64,000 bases of DNA from Treponema sp. OMZ 798. GTDB lineage: Bacteria > Spirochaetota > Spirochaetia > Treponematales > Treponemataceae. The notes beneath the pieces are model-generated. The model ran no database searches and had not been told where the DNA came from. It saw only the letters and a list, made by a program, of their open reading frames with translations. The position numbers and the translations under genes were made by a program. This document shows, piece by piece, positions 24,196 to 33,266 of the stretch. The first letter of the stretch is position 1; the number at the start of each line of letters is the position of its first letter. The stretch spans positions 2,480,001 through 2,544,000 of the forward strand of contig NZ_CP051305.1 in NCBI RefSeq assembly GCF_024181385.1, in the 5' to 3' direction.

Positions 24196-26643
24196 CTATT
24201 CTTCATCGCGGGCAACAACATCAAGCCCGATAAGCATATCGGGACTTTCAATATCCAATATTTTGACTCCTTGTGCAGAGCGTCCCATGGTGCCTACAGA
24301 GTCTACGCTTATGCGGATAGTTTTTCCCTGTCCGGTTATGCAGACAACCTCATCGTCATCAAAGACGGTAAGAAGGCCGACAACCTCTCCTGTTTTTTCG
24401 GAAAGGGTGTAGATACGCTGTCCGCCGGTTCCTCTTCCGTGAGCGGAAAATTCCGAAAACTCTACGCGCTTGCCGTAGCCGTTTTCTGTCATAACAAGCA
24501 TCTTTTGATTTTCCGTTACGCGGAGTGCTCCCGTAAGCTCATCCTCTGAAGAAAGCCTTATTCCGGTAACACCGCGGGAAGAGCGCCCTTGCGAGCGGAT
24601 ATCCTCTTCGCTTGTGCGGAGAGCCTGACCTCGGCGGGTAATAAGCATGATCTCGTCCTTTCCGCCTGTAAGAATTGCGCTTACAAGCTTATCGCCCTCA
24701 TCCGGTTTTATGGCTATGATTCCGCGGGTTTTTGCATTTGCAAAATTGTCTGTGGTAACTTTTTTTACAACACCGCCTGCGGTTGCCATCAATAAATAGG
24801 TCTTATCGTCGAATTCTTTTAAAGAAACGACAGCCGTAATTTCTTCATCGGAAGAAACTGAAAGAAGGGATTTTATGTGAGAGCCGCGGCTCGTCCTGCT
24901 TGCTTCCTGTATCTCATGCACCTTTAGCCAGTAGGCCTTGCCTGCATTTGTGATAAACATAATATAATCGTGGGTCGAGGCCGTAAAAATCTGATCCAAA
25001 AAGTCGTCTTCTGCAAGGTTTGCGGAATTGGAACCCTTGCCTCCCCTGTTTTGACTTTTATAGGCCGTGGCAGGAATACGCTTGATATATCCGAGGTGGG
25101 AAATTAAAATAACCATCTCTTCTTTTTTGATAAGGTCTTCGATATTGAGCTCTTCAACCTCATCGGCTACAATATCGGTTTTGCGCTCATCGCCAAATTT
25201 TTCGGCTATCTCTGTAGTTTCTTCCTTTATTAAGGCTAAAATCTTTTCGGGATGAGCAAGAAGGTCTTTCAAGTGGGCGATTAAAACCTGCAATTCCTGT
25301 AATTCTTTTCGGAGGTCTTCGATTTCCAAACTTGTCAAACGCTTTAACTGCATATCGACTATGGCCTGCGCTTGGACATCATCAAAGCCGAATCTTTTCA
25401 TTAAGTTGTTTTTTGCCGTTTGAGTATCGCGGGAGGCCCTTATTATTTTGATAACCTCATCTATGTTGTCGATGGCAACTATGAGAGCTTCCAAGATATG
25501 AGCCCTTTCTTCCGCCTTGCGTAAATCGAATTTTGTTCTGCGGGTAACTACATCGACCCTGTGCTCTACAAAGTATTTTACAAGAAGTTTTAGGTTGAGG
25601 GTTTCGGGTCTTCCGTTTACAAGAGCTAGGTTTATAACACCGAAGGAGGATTGAAGGGCTGTCTTTGCAAAGAGCTGGTTTAATACTACCTTTGTAATAG
25701 CCCCCCTCTTTAACTCTATAACGATACGCAAGCCTGTTCTATCGGAAGTTTCATCATTTACGTTTGCAATTCCGTCTATAACTTTTTCGCGGGCTAATTC
25801 CCCGATGCGGGATACAAGGGTTGTTGTGTTTACCTGATAGGGAACTTCTGTAAAGACTATAGTTTCTTTTCCCTTTTTATCTACCTCAATTGTAAATTTA
25901 CCGCGTACCAATATTTTTCCGCGGCCGGTTTTAAAGGCTTGTTTTATGCCCTTTCTTCCATAGATGACTCCGCCGGTCGGAAAGTCGGGTCCCTTCATGT
26001 ATTTACAAAGCTCGTCTATTTCGATTTCGGGATTGTCTATGTAGGCCGAAACGGCATCGGCGATTTCGCGCAAGTTATGGGGCGGCATGTTGGTTGCCAT
26101 ACCGACTGCAATTCCGCTTGAACCGTTTGCAAGCAGGAAGGGAAATTTTGCCGGAAGAACGGTCGGCTCCTTTGTAGAATCGTCAAAGTTCGGAATAAAG
26201 TCGACGGTTTCTTTTTTTATGTCCTCGACCATGGTTTCGGCGATTTTGGCCATCTTGGCTTCCGTATATCGGTAAGCTGCGGGCGGATCGCCTCCTATGG
26301 TTCCGAAGTTTCCTTGAGGATAAATGACCGGATAGCGTAGAGAGAAGTCCTGTCCGAGTCGGACTAGGGCATCATAGACCGAAGCATCGCCGTGAGGGTG
26401 GTAACTTCCTAATACATCACCTACAATCTTAGCACACTTTCTGGTGGGGCCTGAACTGCGTAAACCCTTTTCTTCCATTGAATAGAGAATTCGCCTGTGA
26501 ACGGGCTTTAGACCGTCCCTTACATCGGGCAGGGCTCGGCTTACTATAACTGACATTGAATAATCTATGTAGGCTCTTTTTACTTCATTTTCGATAGGAA
26601 TCGGAATTACAGCTCCGCCTTCCTTAGTTTGTATCTCTTCCAC
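24196..26643 (-). CDS. gyrA: DNA gyrase subunit A
   Basis: An 815-residue subunit that cuts and rejoins DNA to introduce negative supercoils with GyrB. The catalytic Tyr is residue 126 (AAYRYTE), and a GyrA-box-like QNRGGKG opens the C-terminal beta-pinwheel with its repeats. In the quinolone-resistance region ([10 protein letters not shown]) residue 87, equivalent to E. coli Ser83, is Ala, while Asp91 (E. coli Asp87) is kept. It starts with GTG preceded by GGAG 8 nt away. gyrB is not nearby. Confidence 0.97.
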   Translation of the reverse strand: MEEIQTKEGGAVIPIPIENEVKRAYIDYSMSVIVSRALPDVRDGLKPVHRRILYSMEEKGLRSSGPTRKCAKIVGDVLGSYHPHGDASVYDALVRLGQDFSLRYPVIYPQGNFGTIGGDPPAAYRYTEAKMAKIAETMVEDIKKETVDFIPNFDDSTKEPTVLPAKFPFLLANGSSGIAVGMATNMPPHNLREIADAVSAYIDNPEIEIDELCKYMKGPDFPTGGVIYGRKGIKQAFKTGRGKILVRGKFTIEVDKKGKETIVFTEVPYQVNTTTLVSRIGELAREKVIDGIANVNDETSDRTGLRIVIELKRGAITKVVLNQLFAKTALQSSFGVINLALVNGRPETLNLKLLVKYFVEHRVDVVTRRTKFDLRKAEERAHILEALIVAIDNIDEVIKIIRASRDTQTAKNNLMKRFGFDDVQAQAIVDMQLKRLTSLEIEDLRKELQELQVLIAHLKDLLAHPEKILALIKEETTEIAEKFGDERKTDIVADEVEELNIEDLIKKEEMVILISHLGYIKRIPATAYKSQNRGGKGSNSANLAEDDFLDQIFTASTHDYIMFITNAGKAYWLKVHEIQEASRTSRGSHIKSLLSVSSDEEITAVVSLKEFDDKTYLLMATAGGVVKKVTTDNFANAKTRGIIAIKPDEGDKLVSAILTGGKDEIMLITRRGQALRTSEEDIRSQGRSSRGVTGIRLSSEDELTGALRVTENQKMLVMTENGYGKRVEFSEFSAHGRGTGGQRIYTLSEKTGEVVGLLTVFDDDEVVCITGQGKTIRISVDSVGTMGRSAQGVKILDIESPDMLIGLDVVARDEE

Positions 26644-26675
26644 GCATTATACTCCGAAATCTATAAATTCGTGCT

Positions 26676-26705
26676 ATTTTAGCATAAAAAAGGGGGCTTG
26701 GTCAA
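26676..26705 (-). promoter_or_regulatory. gyrA promoter
   Basis: On the minus strand TTGACC (complement of 26700-26705) and TAAAAT (complement of 26676-26681) are 18 nt apart. The start would lie near 26669, leaving a leader of about 25 nt that contains the GGAG ribosome site. Confidence 0.7.
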
Positions 26706-26785
26706 GGAAGCGGAAAATGACAGGGGAAAATTCAAAGCTCCAGCTTAGACTGAATTGAGAGGAATGTTAAAAAATTATAAATATT

Positions 26786-27394
26786 TTATAAAACCCGGAC
26801 TTCAAAGTCGCAGCAGTCTCCGCCTTTTCCGAGGGTCTTGGTTCTAAGCCATTTGATTTTGGGATGCATATTTCCGTAACAAATATCATCGGCATCGCAG
26901 TACATTTCGACTATTTCAGGACAATTATATTTTTTGCAAATATCTTGATATGGACATACAAGCATATCGAATTTAACTGCTTTTTTATTTACTTCATGAA
27001 ATGAAGCCTTAAAGCCGGCAGGTTCTCCAAAAACTTTTTTTGTCATATTCGCAAAAAATTTCGGAACCTTCTTATAAAGCCCCGGAATTTTCATTATTTT
27101 GCGAATCACCGCCGCAGGTTTTTGACTTCGGTTTTTATAGTAATCCTTTAAAAGCAATGAGACCTTTTCCCTTTCAAGCCCCATTTCAAGAAGCGAATCA
27201 AAGCAAGCTATTGCGGGATATATCCTTTCCCTTGTGTGAGTCCACATTATTTTAGGTTCATTATTATTTTCAGACAACAGAACATTATAACGCTTCCACA
27301 CTTTTTCGATTGCTTCAGAAACAAAGGCTTCCGAAAACTCGGACCTTAACGATTCTTCCATACCATCAATAAACCGGCTCTTTTGTTTTTTCAT
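26786..27394 (-). CDS. ATC hydrolase-like (DUF-type) protein
   Basis: A 202-residue soluble protein resembling the L-2-amino-thiazoline-4-carboxylate hydrolase family (PF14196) in its C-terminal cysteine-containing half (LVCPYQDICKKYNCPEIVEMYCDADDICYG...CDFEVRVL). The true substrate of most members is unknown, so the name is a family label. The ATG at 27394 follows AAGGAGG closely; an upstream in-frame start at 27457 lacks a site. The gene is monocistronic. Confidence 0.75.
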   Translation of the reverse strand: MKKQKSRFIDGMEESLRSEFSEAFVSEAIEKVWKRYNVLLSENNNEPKIMWTHTRERIYPAIACFDSLLEMGLEREKVSLLLKDYYKNRSQKPAAVIRKIMKIPGLYKKVPKFFANMTKKVFGEPAGFKASFHEVNKKAVKFDMLVCPYQDICKKYNCPEIVEMYCDADDICYGNMHPKIKWLRTKTLGKGGDCCDFEVRVL

Positions 27395-27464
27395 AATATC
27401 TTCCTCCTTAGAATACCTATCTCCGATATTATACAGCACTTTTACTAATAAGTACAAGCATAAA

Positions 27465-27505
27465 ATAAAAAAACAGATTACCGGGCATCCCCGATAATCT
27501 GTTTT
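27465..27505 (-). terminator. Terminator after glutamate formiminotransferase
   Basis: A 10-bp stem AAACAGATTA/TAATCTGTTT extended by CGGG/CCCG with a CATC loop is followed on the minus strand by a run of T. A T-run on the plus side means it could work both ways, but no plus-strand gene approaches it. Confidence 0.85.
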
Positions 27506-27525
27506 TAAAAACTATTATGTTAAAT

Positions 27526-28425
27526 CTATTCGAGCAACCTAGCCTCGATTATCTGGCTGAATTCGAAGTTTTCGATTTGGAGATAATAAGAAGCAACATC
27601 CATTAAGGCAGCCATCGGAGTAAGACCGACAATTTCGGTACCTGCAACATTTACACCGTAGCGTTTTGCTTCCATTTTTACCATTTCATAGGACTGATAA
27701 AGAGAAGTCTTTGTATAGTCCGTCATGTTCATTGAAACCTGAACGATTCCGCGTTCTGTAAGATCTACGCCCATTGCTTTGACAAAGCGCAAGCCTCCTC
27801 CTAAGAAGCGGACTTTTTTTGCAATCTTGTCTGCAATTGAAAGATCGTTTGTAGCCAAGTTTACGTTAAAGGCAACAAGGGGCATTCGGCAGCCTACAGC
27901 AGTAACTCCTGCTGAAGGGTGAATTTCCGTTCCGCCGAAGTCGGGCTTCCATTCGGGCTGTTTTACCTTTTCGGCCATACCTTCAAACTGACCCTTTCGA
28001 ATATTGGAGAGGTTTTCTCTTGAAGGATTAGATGCCGATTTTTCGTACAAGAAAACAGGAATCTTGTGCTGTTCCCAGATGAGCTTTCCTACCTCTTTGG
28101 ATAATTCGATACATTCTTCCATTGTGGAATTTTTAATCGGAATAAAGGGGACAACATCAGTGGCTCCCATTCTGGGATGGGCTCCCTCATGCTTGCGCAA
28201 GTCGATTAGGCCGGCAGCTATGCCTATGGCTTCAACAACGGCTTTTTTAAGCTCTTCGGGCTCACCTATAACGGTTACAACAGAGCGGTTATGATCCTTG
28301 TCGGATTCGTAATCAAGTAGTTTTACCTTTTCTTTTCCGCGGAAGGGGGCAATAATCTTTTCCAAAACTTCAGGATCGCGGCCGTTACTAAAGTTAGGAA
28401 CACATTCAATTATTTTGTTCATCAT
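27526..28425 (-). CDS. ftcD: Glutamate formimidoyltransferase
   Basis: A 299-residue enzyme transferring the formimino group of N-formimino-L-glutamate to tetrahydrofolate, a step of histidine degradation. It carries the family motifs IIECVPNFSNGRD, HEGAHPRMGATDVVPFIP and FGGTEIHPSAGVTAVGCR. Only the transferase domain is present; the cyclodeaminase half found in the mammalian fusion is absent, as in many bacteria. The ATG at 28425 has AGGAG 7 nt upstream. Confidence 0.95.
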   Translation of the reverse strand: MMNKIIECVPNFSNGRDPEVLEKIIAPFRGKEKVKLLDYESDKDHNRSVVTVIGEPEELKKAVVEAIGIAAGLIDLRKHEGAHPRMGATDVVPFIPIKNSTMEECIELSKEVGKLIWEQHKIPVFLYEKSASNPSRENLSNIRKGQFEGMAEKVKQPEWKPDFGGTEIHPSAGVTAVGCRMPLVAFNVNLATNDLSIADKIAKKVRFLGGGLRFVKAMGVDLTERGIVQVSMNMTDYTKTSLYQSYEMVKMEAKRYGVNVAGTEIVGLTPMAALMDVASYYLQIENFEFSQIIEARLLE

Positions 28426-28554
28426 AAAAAAACTCCTAAGACCTTCAACGTCTTTCGCAAGTGTAGCACAAAAAAAGGTCTTAGACAAGATAATAAAAAT
28501 GTTTTAGAATAAATATCATAATTTAGGTAAAAATCGGCAAAACACTCTAAAGTT

Positions 28555-28686
28555 TTGAAGAAATGACGCATTTTAACTAAAATAATATTGAAGAAATGAC
28601 TATTTTTAGGTATAATAATATTGAAGAAATGACGTTTTTATGTATAAATAATTTTGAAGAAACAACGATATTCGGCTTTTAAAACT
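28555..28686 (+). repeat. Four tandem 33-bp promoter-like repeats
   Basis: Units begin at 28555, 28588, 28621 and 28654, each exactly 33 bp and each starting TTGAAGAA. A truncated fifth copy begins at 28687 and runs to the ATPase gene. Three units carry a sigma-70-type pair: TTGAAG-17 nt-TAAAAT (unit 1), TTGAAG-17 nt-TATAAT (unit 2) and TTGAAG-16 nt-TATAAA (unit 3). Unit 4 keeps the first box but has lost the second. The stop codons in each unit rule out coding use. This looks like an amplified promoter. Confidence 0.85.
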
Positions 28687-28707
28687 TTGAAGAAAGTGAG
28701 GTAATTC

Positions 28708-30051
28708 ATGTTTTTTAAAAGAAAGGCGTATAATAAATTACTAAGGTGGAAAAAGGAGTATTCAGGTTCTTATAGTGTTCTTTTGGAGGGAGCAAGGAGA
28801 GTCGGAAAGTCAACCATAGCCGAAGAATTTGCCAAAAATGAGTATGAGGCTTATATTTTAATCGATTTTGCAAATATATCCGAAGCCGTAAAATCTTGCT
28901 TTGACGATATTCATAATTTGGATATGTTCTTTTTAAGATTGCAGGCGGCAACAGGCAAAAACTTGATAGAAAATAACAGCGTAATTATCTTTGACGAAAT
29001 TCAGCTTTTTCCAAAAGTCAGGCAGGCAATAAAATATTTGGTAAAGGACGGCCGATACCATTACATCGAAACCGGTTCCTTAATTTCAATCAAAAAAAAT
29101 GTAAAAGAAATTTTGATTCCTTCGGAAGAAATGAAAATTCCCGTTTATCCTATGGATTTTGAAGAATTCCAATGGGCAACTCAGGGAAACACCTATCAGC
29201 TAAGTAAGGAAGTATATGAGAGCGGTAAAAAAGCCGGGGATCAAATACACCGAAAGTGGTTGAGGGATTTTAGGCTGTATATGGCTGTCGGAGGAATGCC
29301 GCAGGCAGTTGAAGCATATTTAGATGGAAAAAATTTTACCGAAATCGACAAAATAAAAAGAGGTATTATAAGTCTTTACAAAGACGACTTTAAAAAGATA
29401 GATCCTTCAGGCCGGGTTTCAGCTCTCTATCATTCAATACCGGCACAGCTTTCAAAAAACGGAAAAAGATATATCCCGTCGCAAGCCACCGGCAAGCGAA
29501 AGAGCGTAAAGGATGAGGAAAGACTCTATGATTTGATCGATTCAAAAACCGTTCTTATTTCTTATAACACTACAGATCCCAGAATCAGTCTTTCTTTGAC
29601 TAAATCGCCTGAAAGTTATAAACTCTATTTAGCGGACACAGGCCTTTTTATAACTCTTATGTTTATGGATAGGCCGGAGGCCATCAATGATATTTACACA
29701 AAGTTATTATCCGATAAATTACCGGCTAATCTGGGCTATCTATATGAAAATGCGGCAGCTCAAATGATAGCCGCCGCAGGGCATGAGCTTTATTATCATA
29801 CATGGGATAAAGAAAAAAGCACCCACTATTATGAAATCGATTTTTTAATTTCTCAAGGTGCAAAAGTAAAGGCTATCGAGGTAAAATCTTCCGGTATGGG
29901 CCGGCATGAATCTTTAAAGATATTCGGTAAAAAATATTCCAAGGTCTTAGTCTCCTCAATCTTAGTTTCTTCTAAGGATAGAAAAACAGAGGACGGCATA
30001 GAGTTTTTGCCGGTATACATGCTTAACTTTGCAGTTAGACAGGAGGTTTAA
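28708..30051 (+). CDS. AAA ATPase with DUF4143 domain
   Basis: A 447-residue P-loop protein: Walker A GARRVGKST near residue 30, Walker B VIIFDEIQLF near 92, sensor-like YIETGSLIS, a central winged-helix region and a C-terminal DUF4143 nuclease-like domain with IDFLISQGAKVKAIEVKSS (a PD-(D/E)XK-type DF..EVKSS pattern). Such proteins are numerous in treponemes and bacteroidetes and have no firm function; roles in defence or toxin-like systems have been suggested. GAGG precedes the ATG. A 64-codon gene follows 1 bp later. Expression is probably driven by the tandem repeats upstream. Confidence 0.88.
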   Translation: MFFKRKAYNKLLRWKKEYSGSYSVLLEGARRVGKSTIAEEFAKNEYEAYILIDFANISEAVKSCFDDIHNLDMFFLRLQAATGKNLIENNSVIIFDEIQLFPKVRQAIKYLVKDGRYHYIETGSLISIKKNVKEILIPSEEMKIPVYPMDFEEFQWATQGNTYQLSKEVYESGKKAGDQIHRKWLRDFRLYMAVGGMPQAVEAYLDGKNFTEIDKIKRGIISLYKDDFKKIDPSGRVSALYHSIPAQLSKNGKRYIPSQATGKRKSVKDEERLYDLIDSKTVLISYNTTDPRISLSLTKSPESYKLYLADTGLFITLMFMDRPEAINDIYTKLLSDKLPANLGYLYENAAAQMIAAAGHELYYHTWDKEKSTHYYEIDFLISQGAKVKAIEVKSSGMGRHESLKIFGKKYSKVLVSSILVSSKDRKTEDGIEFLPVYMLNFAVRQEV

Positions 30052-30052
30052 A

Positions 30053-30247
30053 ATGAAGCTGCCTTTGGGGGTAACACAAGATACATTAAATATATGTAAG
30101 GATATTGTTTCAAAATATACGGAAGAAAAAGATATTGACGAGGTCGCTTTAGACTTATTAAATTTGGTTTATTCTAAAGGCGGAGATTTTTCCGAAAAAA
30201 CTTTACAAATGTTTGCAAAAGCTTATTTTAAAAAAGGAGTATACTAA
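30053..30247 (+). CDS. Small protein coupled to the AAA/DUF4143 gene
   Basis: A 64-residue acidic helical protein (MKLPLGVTQDTLNICKDIVSKYTEEKDIDEVALDLLNLVYSKG...). The ATG follows AGGAGG by 6 nt, one base after the ATPase stop, so the two are cotranscribed. The upstream in-frame ATG at 30029 is inside the ATPase and lacks a ribosome site. No family is recognised. A partner or antidote for the ATPase is a reasonable guess from position only. Confidence 0.65.
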   Translation: MKLPLGVTQDTLNICKDIVSKYTEEKDIDEVALDLLNLVYSKGGDFSEKTLQMFAKAYFKKGVY

Positions 30248-30337
30248 AGAATTTGGATATATCTTGCCGTTAATGTATAAAATATGTATACTCTAATTGT
30301 AAAGTACAAATAACTTTAATGAAATTTCGGAGGAATT

Positions 30338-31768
30338 ATGAAATTTAATATTGCAAAACAAGGCGGAGTTCCCGCAAAGTTGGTTTTTGAGGACAAAATT
30401 GAGGGAAGCTATCTTAATCACTTAAAAGAAAAGGAATTATTTTCCGGAAAGGCGGAAGAGGTTTATTACAGCCTTGACCCTAATCTTAATGCTCATCTTT
30501 TTATCGGTTTAGGTAAGGAAGAAAAGATTGACTTGGAAGTTTTAAGAAAAACTTTTTTCAAGGCAGCGAGCGAGCTTTTAAAAAACAAGGTAGAAGAGGT
30601 CGAACTCAATATCCCTAAACTTAATAATCTGTGTAATTATAAGATGGCCGAGGCTATCGCAGAGGGTATGCTTCATGCCACCTACCAATACGATAAGTTT
30701 AAAAGCGACCGTAAAGAACAAACAGAAATTACGGTTAATTATAATCCTGAAAAAGGCAAGGAAGATAGAGCCGAAAAAGGCATCAACGAAGCCGTCAAGC
30801 TGATGGAAGCGGTTTTCTTAACAAGAGACTTGGTAAACCAGCCGCCGAATGTAATCTACCCTGAAACCTTGGCTACGATTGCCAAAGAAAAGCTTGAAGC
30901 AAAGGGCGTAAAAGTTACAGTTCACGGTAAAAAAGAAATTGAAGACCTTAAAATGGAAGCCTTCCTCAGCGTAGCAAGGGCAAGCGCCAAGGAGCCTAAA
31001 CTCATTGTCATGGAATATTATAATAATCCCGACTCAAAAGAAAAAATCGCTCTTGTCGGTAAGGGCTTAACCTATGACAGCGGCGGATATGCAATTAAAC
31101 CTGCAACAAGCATGGTTACCATGTTTACCGATATGGGCGGCTCAGGTACCGTTATCGGGGCAATGCATGCATTGGCAGACCTAAAAGCAAAGGTAAACGT
31201 TGTTGCTGTTGTTGCTTCTTGCGAAAACATGATTTCAGGCGACGGTTACAGAAACGGCGACATCATCGGCTCAATGAGCGGTAAGACTATCGAAATTATT
31301 AACACCGATGCAGAAGGCAGGTTAACCCTTGCCGATGCAGTTTATTATGCTACCAATAATTTGGGAGCGACTAAGCTTATTGACCTTGCAACCCTGACAG
31401 GTGCTTGTGTAGCAGCATTCGGCGAGCAGGTAAGCGGAGCCGTCACAAACAATGACGAATTCTTTGCAGAACTTGTCAATGCAAACGAAAGAGCAGGCGA
31501 AATTGTCTGGAGAATGCCTACTATAGAATATTACAAAAAAATGAACGAGTCAAAAGTCGCCGATCTAAAAAATTCAGGCGGAAAGTTAGGCGGAATGATG
31601 ACAGCAGGTCTCTTTGTCGGCTCCTTCCTTGCAAAGGAAGATATCCCATGGATCCACATTGATATCGCCGGAACAGCCTACATTACCGAAAAATTCGGCT
31701 ATTTAAAAGAAAACGCGACAGGAACCTTGGTAAAGAGTCTTTACTATATGCTAAGCAAAGAAGCTTAA
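30338..31768 (+). CDS. pepA: Leucyl aminopeptidase, M17 family
   Basis: A 476-residue cytosolic aminopeptidase. The C-terminal catalytic domain has the two-metal motifs GKGLTYDSGGYAIKP, MFTDMGGSG and the family signature NTDAEGRLTLAD. The N-terminal third (to about residue 160) is the variable M17 domain. It removes N-terminal residues from peptides, fitting a peptide-fermenting lifestyle. CGGAGG lies just upstream of the ATG. It ends at a hairpin terminator. Confidence 0.95.
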   Translation: MKFNIAKQGGVPAKLVFEDKIEGSYLNHLKEKELFSGKAEEVYYSLDPNLNAHLFIGLGKEEKIDLEVLRKTFFKAASELLKNKVEEVELNIPKLNNLCNYKMAEAIAEGMLHATYQYDKFKSDRKEQTEITVNYNPEKGKEDRAEKGINEAVKLMEAVFLTRDLVNQPPNVIYPETLATIAKEKLEAKGVKVTVHGKKEIEDLKMEAFLSVARASAKEPKLIVMEYYNNPDSKEKIALVGKGLTYDSGGYAIKPATSMVTMFTDMGGSGTVIGAMHALADLKAKVNVVAVVASCENMISGDGYRNGDIIGSMSGKTIEIINTDAEGRLTLADAVYYATNNLGATKLIDLATLTGACVAAFGEQVSGAVTNNDEFFAELVNANERAGEIVWRMPTIEYYKKMNESKVADLKNSGGKLGGMMTAGLFVGSFLAKEDIPWIHIDIAGTAYITEKFGYLKENATGTLVKSLYYMLSKEA

Positions 31769-31784
31769 TCAGCTCTTACTCATG

Positions 31785-31822
31785 CCGCAGGGAAGCAAAC
31801 ATCTTTCCTGCGGTTGTTTTGT
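31785..31822 (+). terminator. Terminator after pepA
   Basis: The arms CCGCAGG (31785-31791) and CCTGCGG (31807-31813) pair, with partial inner pairing, and are followed by a T-rich TTGTTTTGTTT tail. Confidence 0.75.
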
Positions 31823-31849
31823 TTGTGTGATATAAATGGGAGGAAACTT

Positions 31850-32026
31850 ATGTATAAAATGATCATAAAAAAAGAGAAAAAGGAAATACAAAAAGTATTA
31901 TATGATGCAGTAATGAATCATAGCTGGAAAGATAAAAAATGTAGAATACTTTGTATTTTATGTAATATTACACTTCTTTTACACGGAATCATGCATATAG
32001 ATTCTAAAGAACAAAACAATCAATAA
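31850..32026 (+). CDS. Small hypothetical protein
   Basis: A 58-residue basic protein with one hydrophobic stretch (RILCILCNITLLLHGIMHI) near the C-terminus that could be a membrane anchor. GGGAGG lies 6 nt before the ATG at 31850, which is preferred to the in-frame upstream ATG at 31814 inside the terminator tail. It precedes the GGDEF gene by 45 bp. Function unknown. Confidence 0.5.
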   Translation: MYKMIIKKEKKEIQKVLYDAVMNHSWKDKKCRILCILCNITLLLHGIMHIDSKEQNNQ

Positions 32027-32071
32027 CCTAATAAATAAAAACAACTTTAATACTCTAGTGAGGGTAAGACT

Positions 32072-33229
32072 ATGAACAAGCCTAATTGTGAAATAAAAGA
32101 AAACTTAGGTAAAGGAAACCTATATGACCTTTTTAACGACAATGCTAAGATTGCAAGAGATGAAATAAATTCTTTGCAAACATACTTTAGGACGATTCAC
32201 ATAAGAATTCAGCTCATGATTATCATTATTGCATTTTGCTTTGAATTTTCTTACTATTTTATCGTTCAAAGCCAAATGAGTTTACCTTTTAGTATATATT
32301 TTTTTAAGTATATACTGGTGCCTTTTATAGTTAACTTTCCTTTATACTTTATTACAAAAAAAATTAGCCAAAGATCTTATGATTCAAAAAAGAAAAACTA
32401 TATAGTAATGATGAGCTCCTTATTACAATCTTTTCTTTATGTTGTGGTACATCAACTTTTTGTTACAATTTATGCAGGTTTATTGTTAATGATTTTTTTA
32501 TCAACTATTTATCATGATAAAAAATTAACAAGAATTACATCATTAATATCTTTTATAGGAATAATTTTAGCCGTCTTTGTTATAAAGTACGACGGAGACC
32601 ATACTATAACAAGCAAATATATTTCGAATTTTATAGTCATGGTCTTTATTTTAATAATAGCCCATATTACGGCAGAATTTGTTATTAACAGCAACAAGGC
32701 AGAACACTCTAAAATATTAAATGCAATTGAGGAAAAGGAAAAATATTGGTACGGAATGATGATAGATGATCTTTCCGGTCTGTACTCTCGAACAGCATTA
32801 AGAACTTATATTAATAAATTGCAAGATTATAAGGGTGAACTATTCATTGTAATGATAGACCTTGACAATTTCAAAAAAATCAACGATACCTATGGGCATA
32901 AATACGGAGATGATGTGATAAGGATTTTTGGAAAAACTTTTAGTCCTTATTTAGGGGATGCATTTGCAGTCTTCCGCTACGGCGGTGATGAATTTTTGGC
33001 AATAATAAAATCCGATGAGAATTATGCCAATAAACTGATGACTGAAACTAGAGAAGCTTTTAGGCAAACTTGTTTATCCCAACTAAAAAATTCCGACTTA
33101 AGTTTTAGTGCCGGTATAAGCAGATTTTCAAACGGCATACCTATAGCCGATATTATTGAACAAGCCGACTCAGCTCTATACCAGGCAAAAAAAGCCGGAA
33201 AAAATACAGCCGTTGTTTACGGGGAGTGA
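32072..33229 (+). CDS. Membrane-anchored diguanylate cyclase
   Basis: A 385-residue protein with about six membrane helices (residues ~45-205) followed by a GGDEF domain with DDLSGLYSRTAL, IDLDNFKKINDTYGH and the intact active-site RYGGDEF. It should make cyclic di-GMP from GTP in response to a membrane signal. The RxxD inhibitory site expected five residues before GGDEF is not present (YLGD), so product inhibition at that site is unlikely. GAGGG lies 8-10 nt upstream of the ATG. Confidence 0.9.
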   Translation: MNKPNCEIKENLGKGNLYDLFNDNAKIARDEINSLQTYFRTIHIRIQLMIIIIAFCFEFSYYFIVQSQMSLPFSIYFFKYILVPFIVNFPLYFITKKISQRSYDSKKKNYIVMMSSLLQSFLYVVVHQLFVTIYAGLLLMIFLSTIYHDKKLTRITSLISFIGIILAVFVIKYDGDHTITSKYISNFIVMVFILIIAHITAEFVINSNKAEHSKILNAIEEKEKYWYGMMIDDLSGLYSRTALRTYINKLQDYKGELFIVMIDLDNFKKINDTYGHKYGDDVIRIFGKTFSPYLGDAFAVFRYGGDEFLAIIKSDENYANKLMTETREAFRQTCLSQLKNSDLSFSAGISRFSNGIPIADIIEQADSALYQAKKAGKNTAVVYGE

Positions 33230-33266
33230 TATTGAATTTAGTATACAATGATAGGAGGATTATGAT

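Noticed and set aside
28555-28686. 33-bp repeats considered as a CRISPR array
   Set aside because: The units are contiguous with no spacers, and they contain promoter boxes rather than a palindromic repeat.
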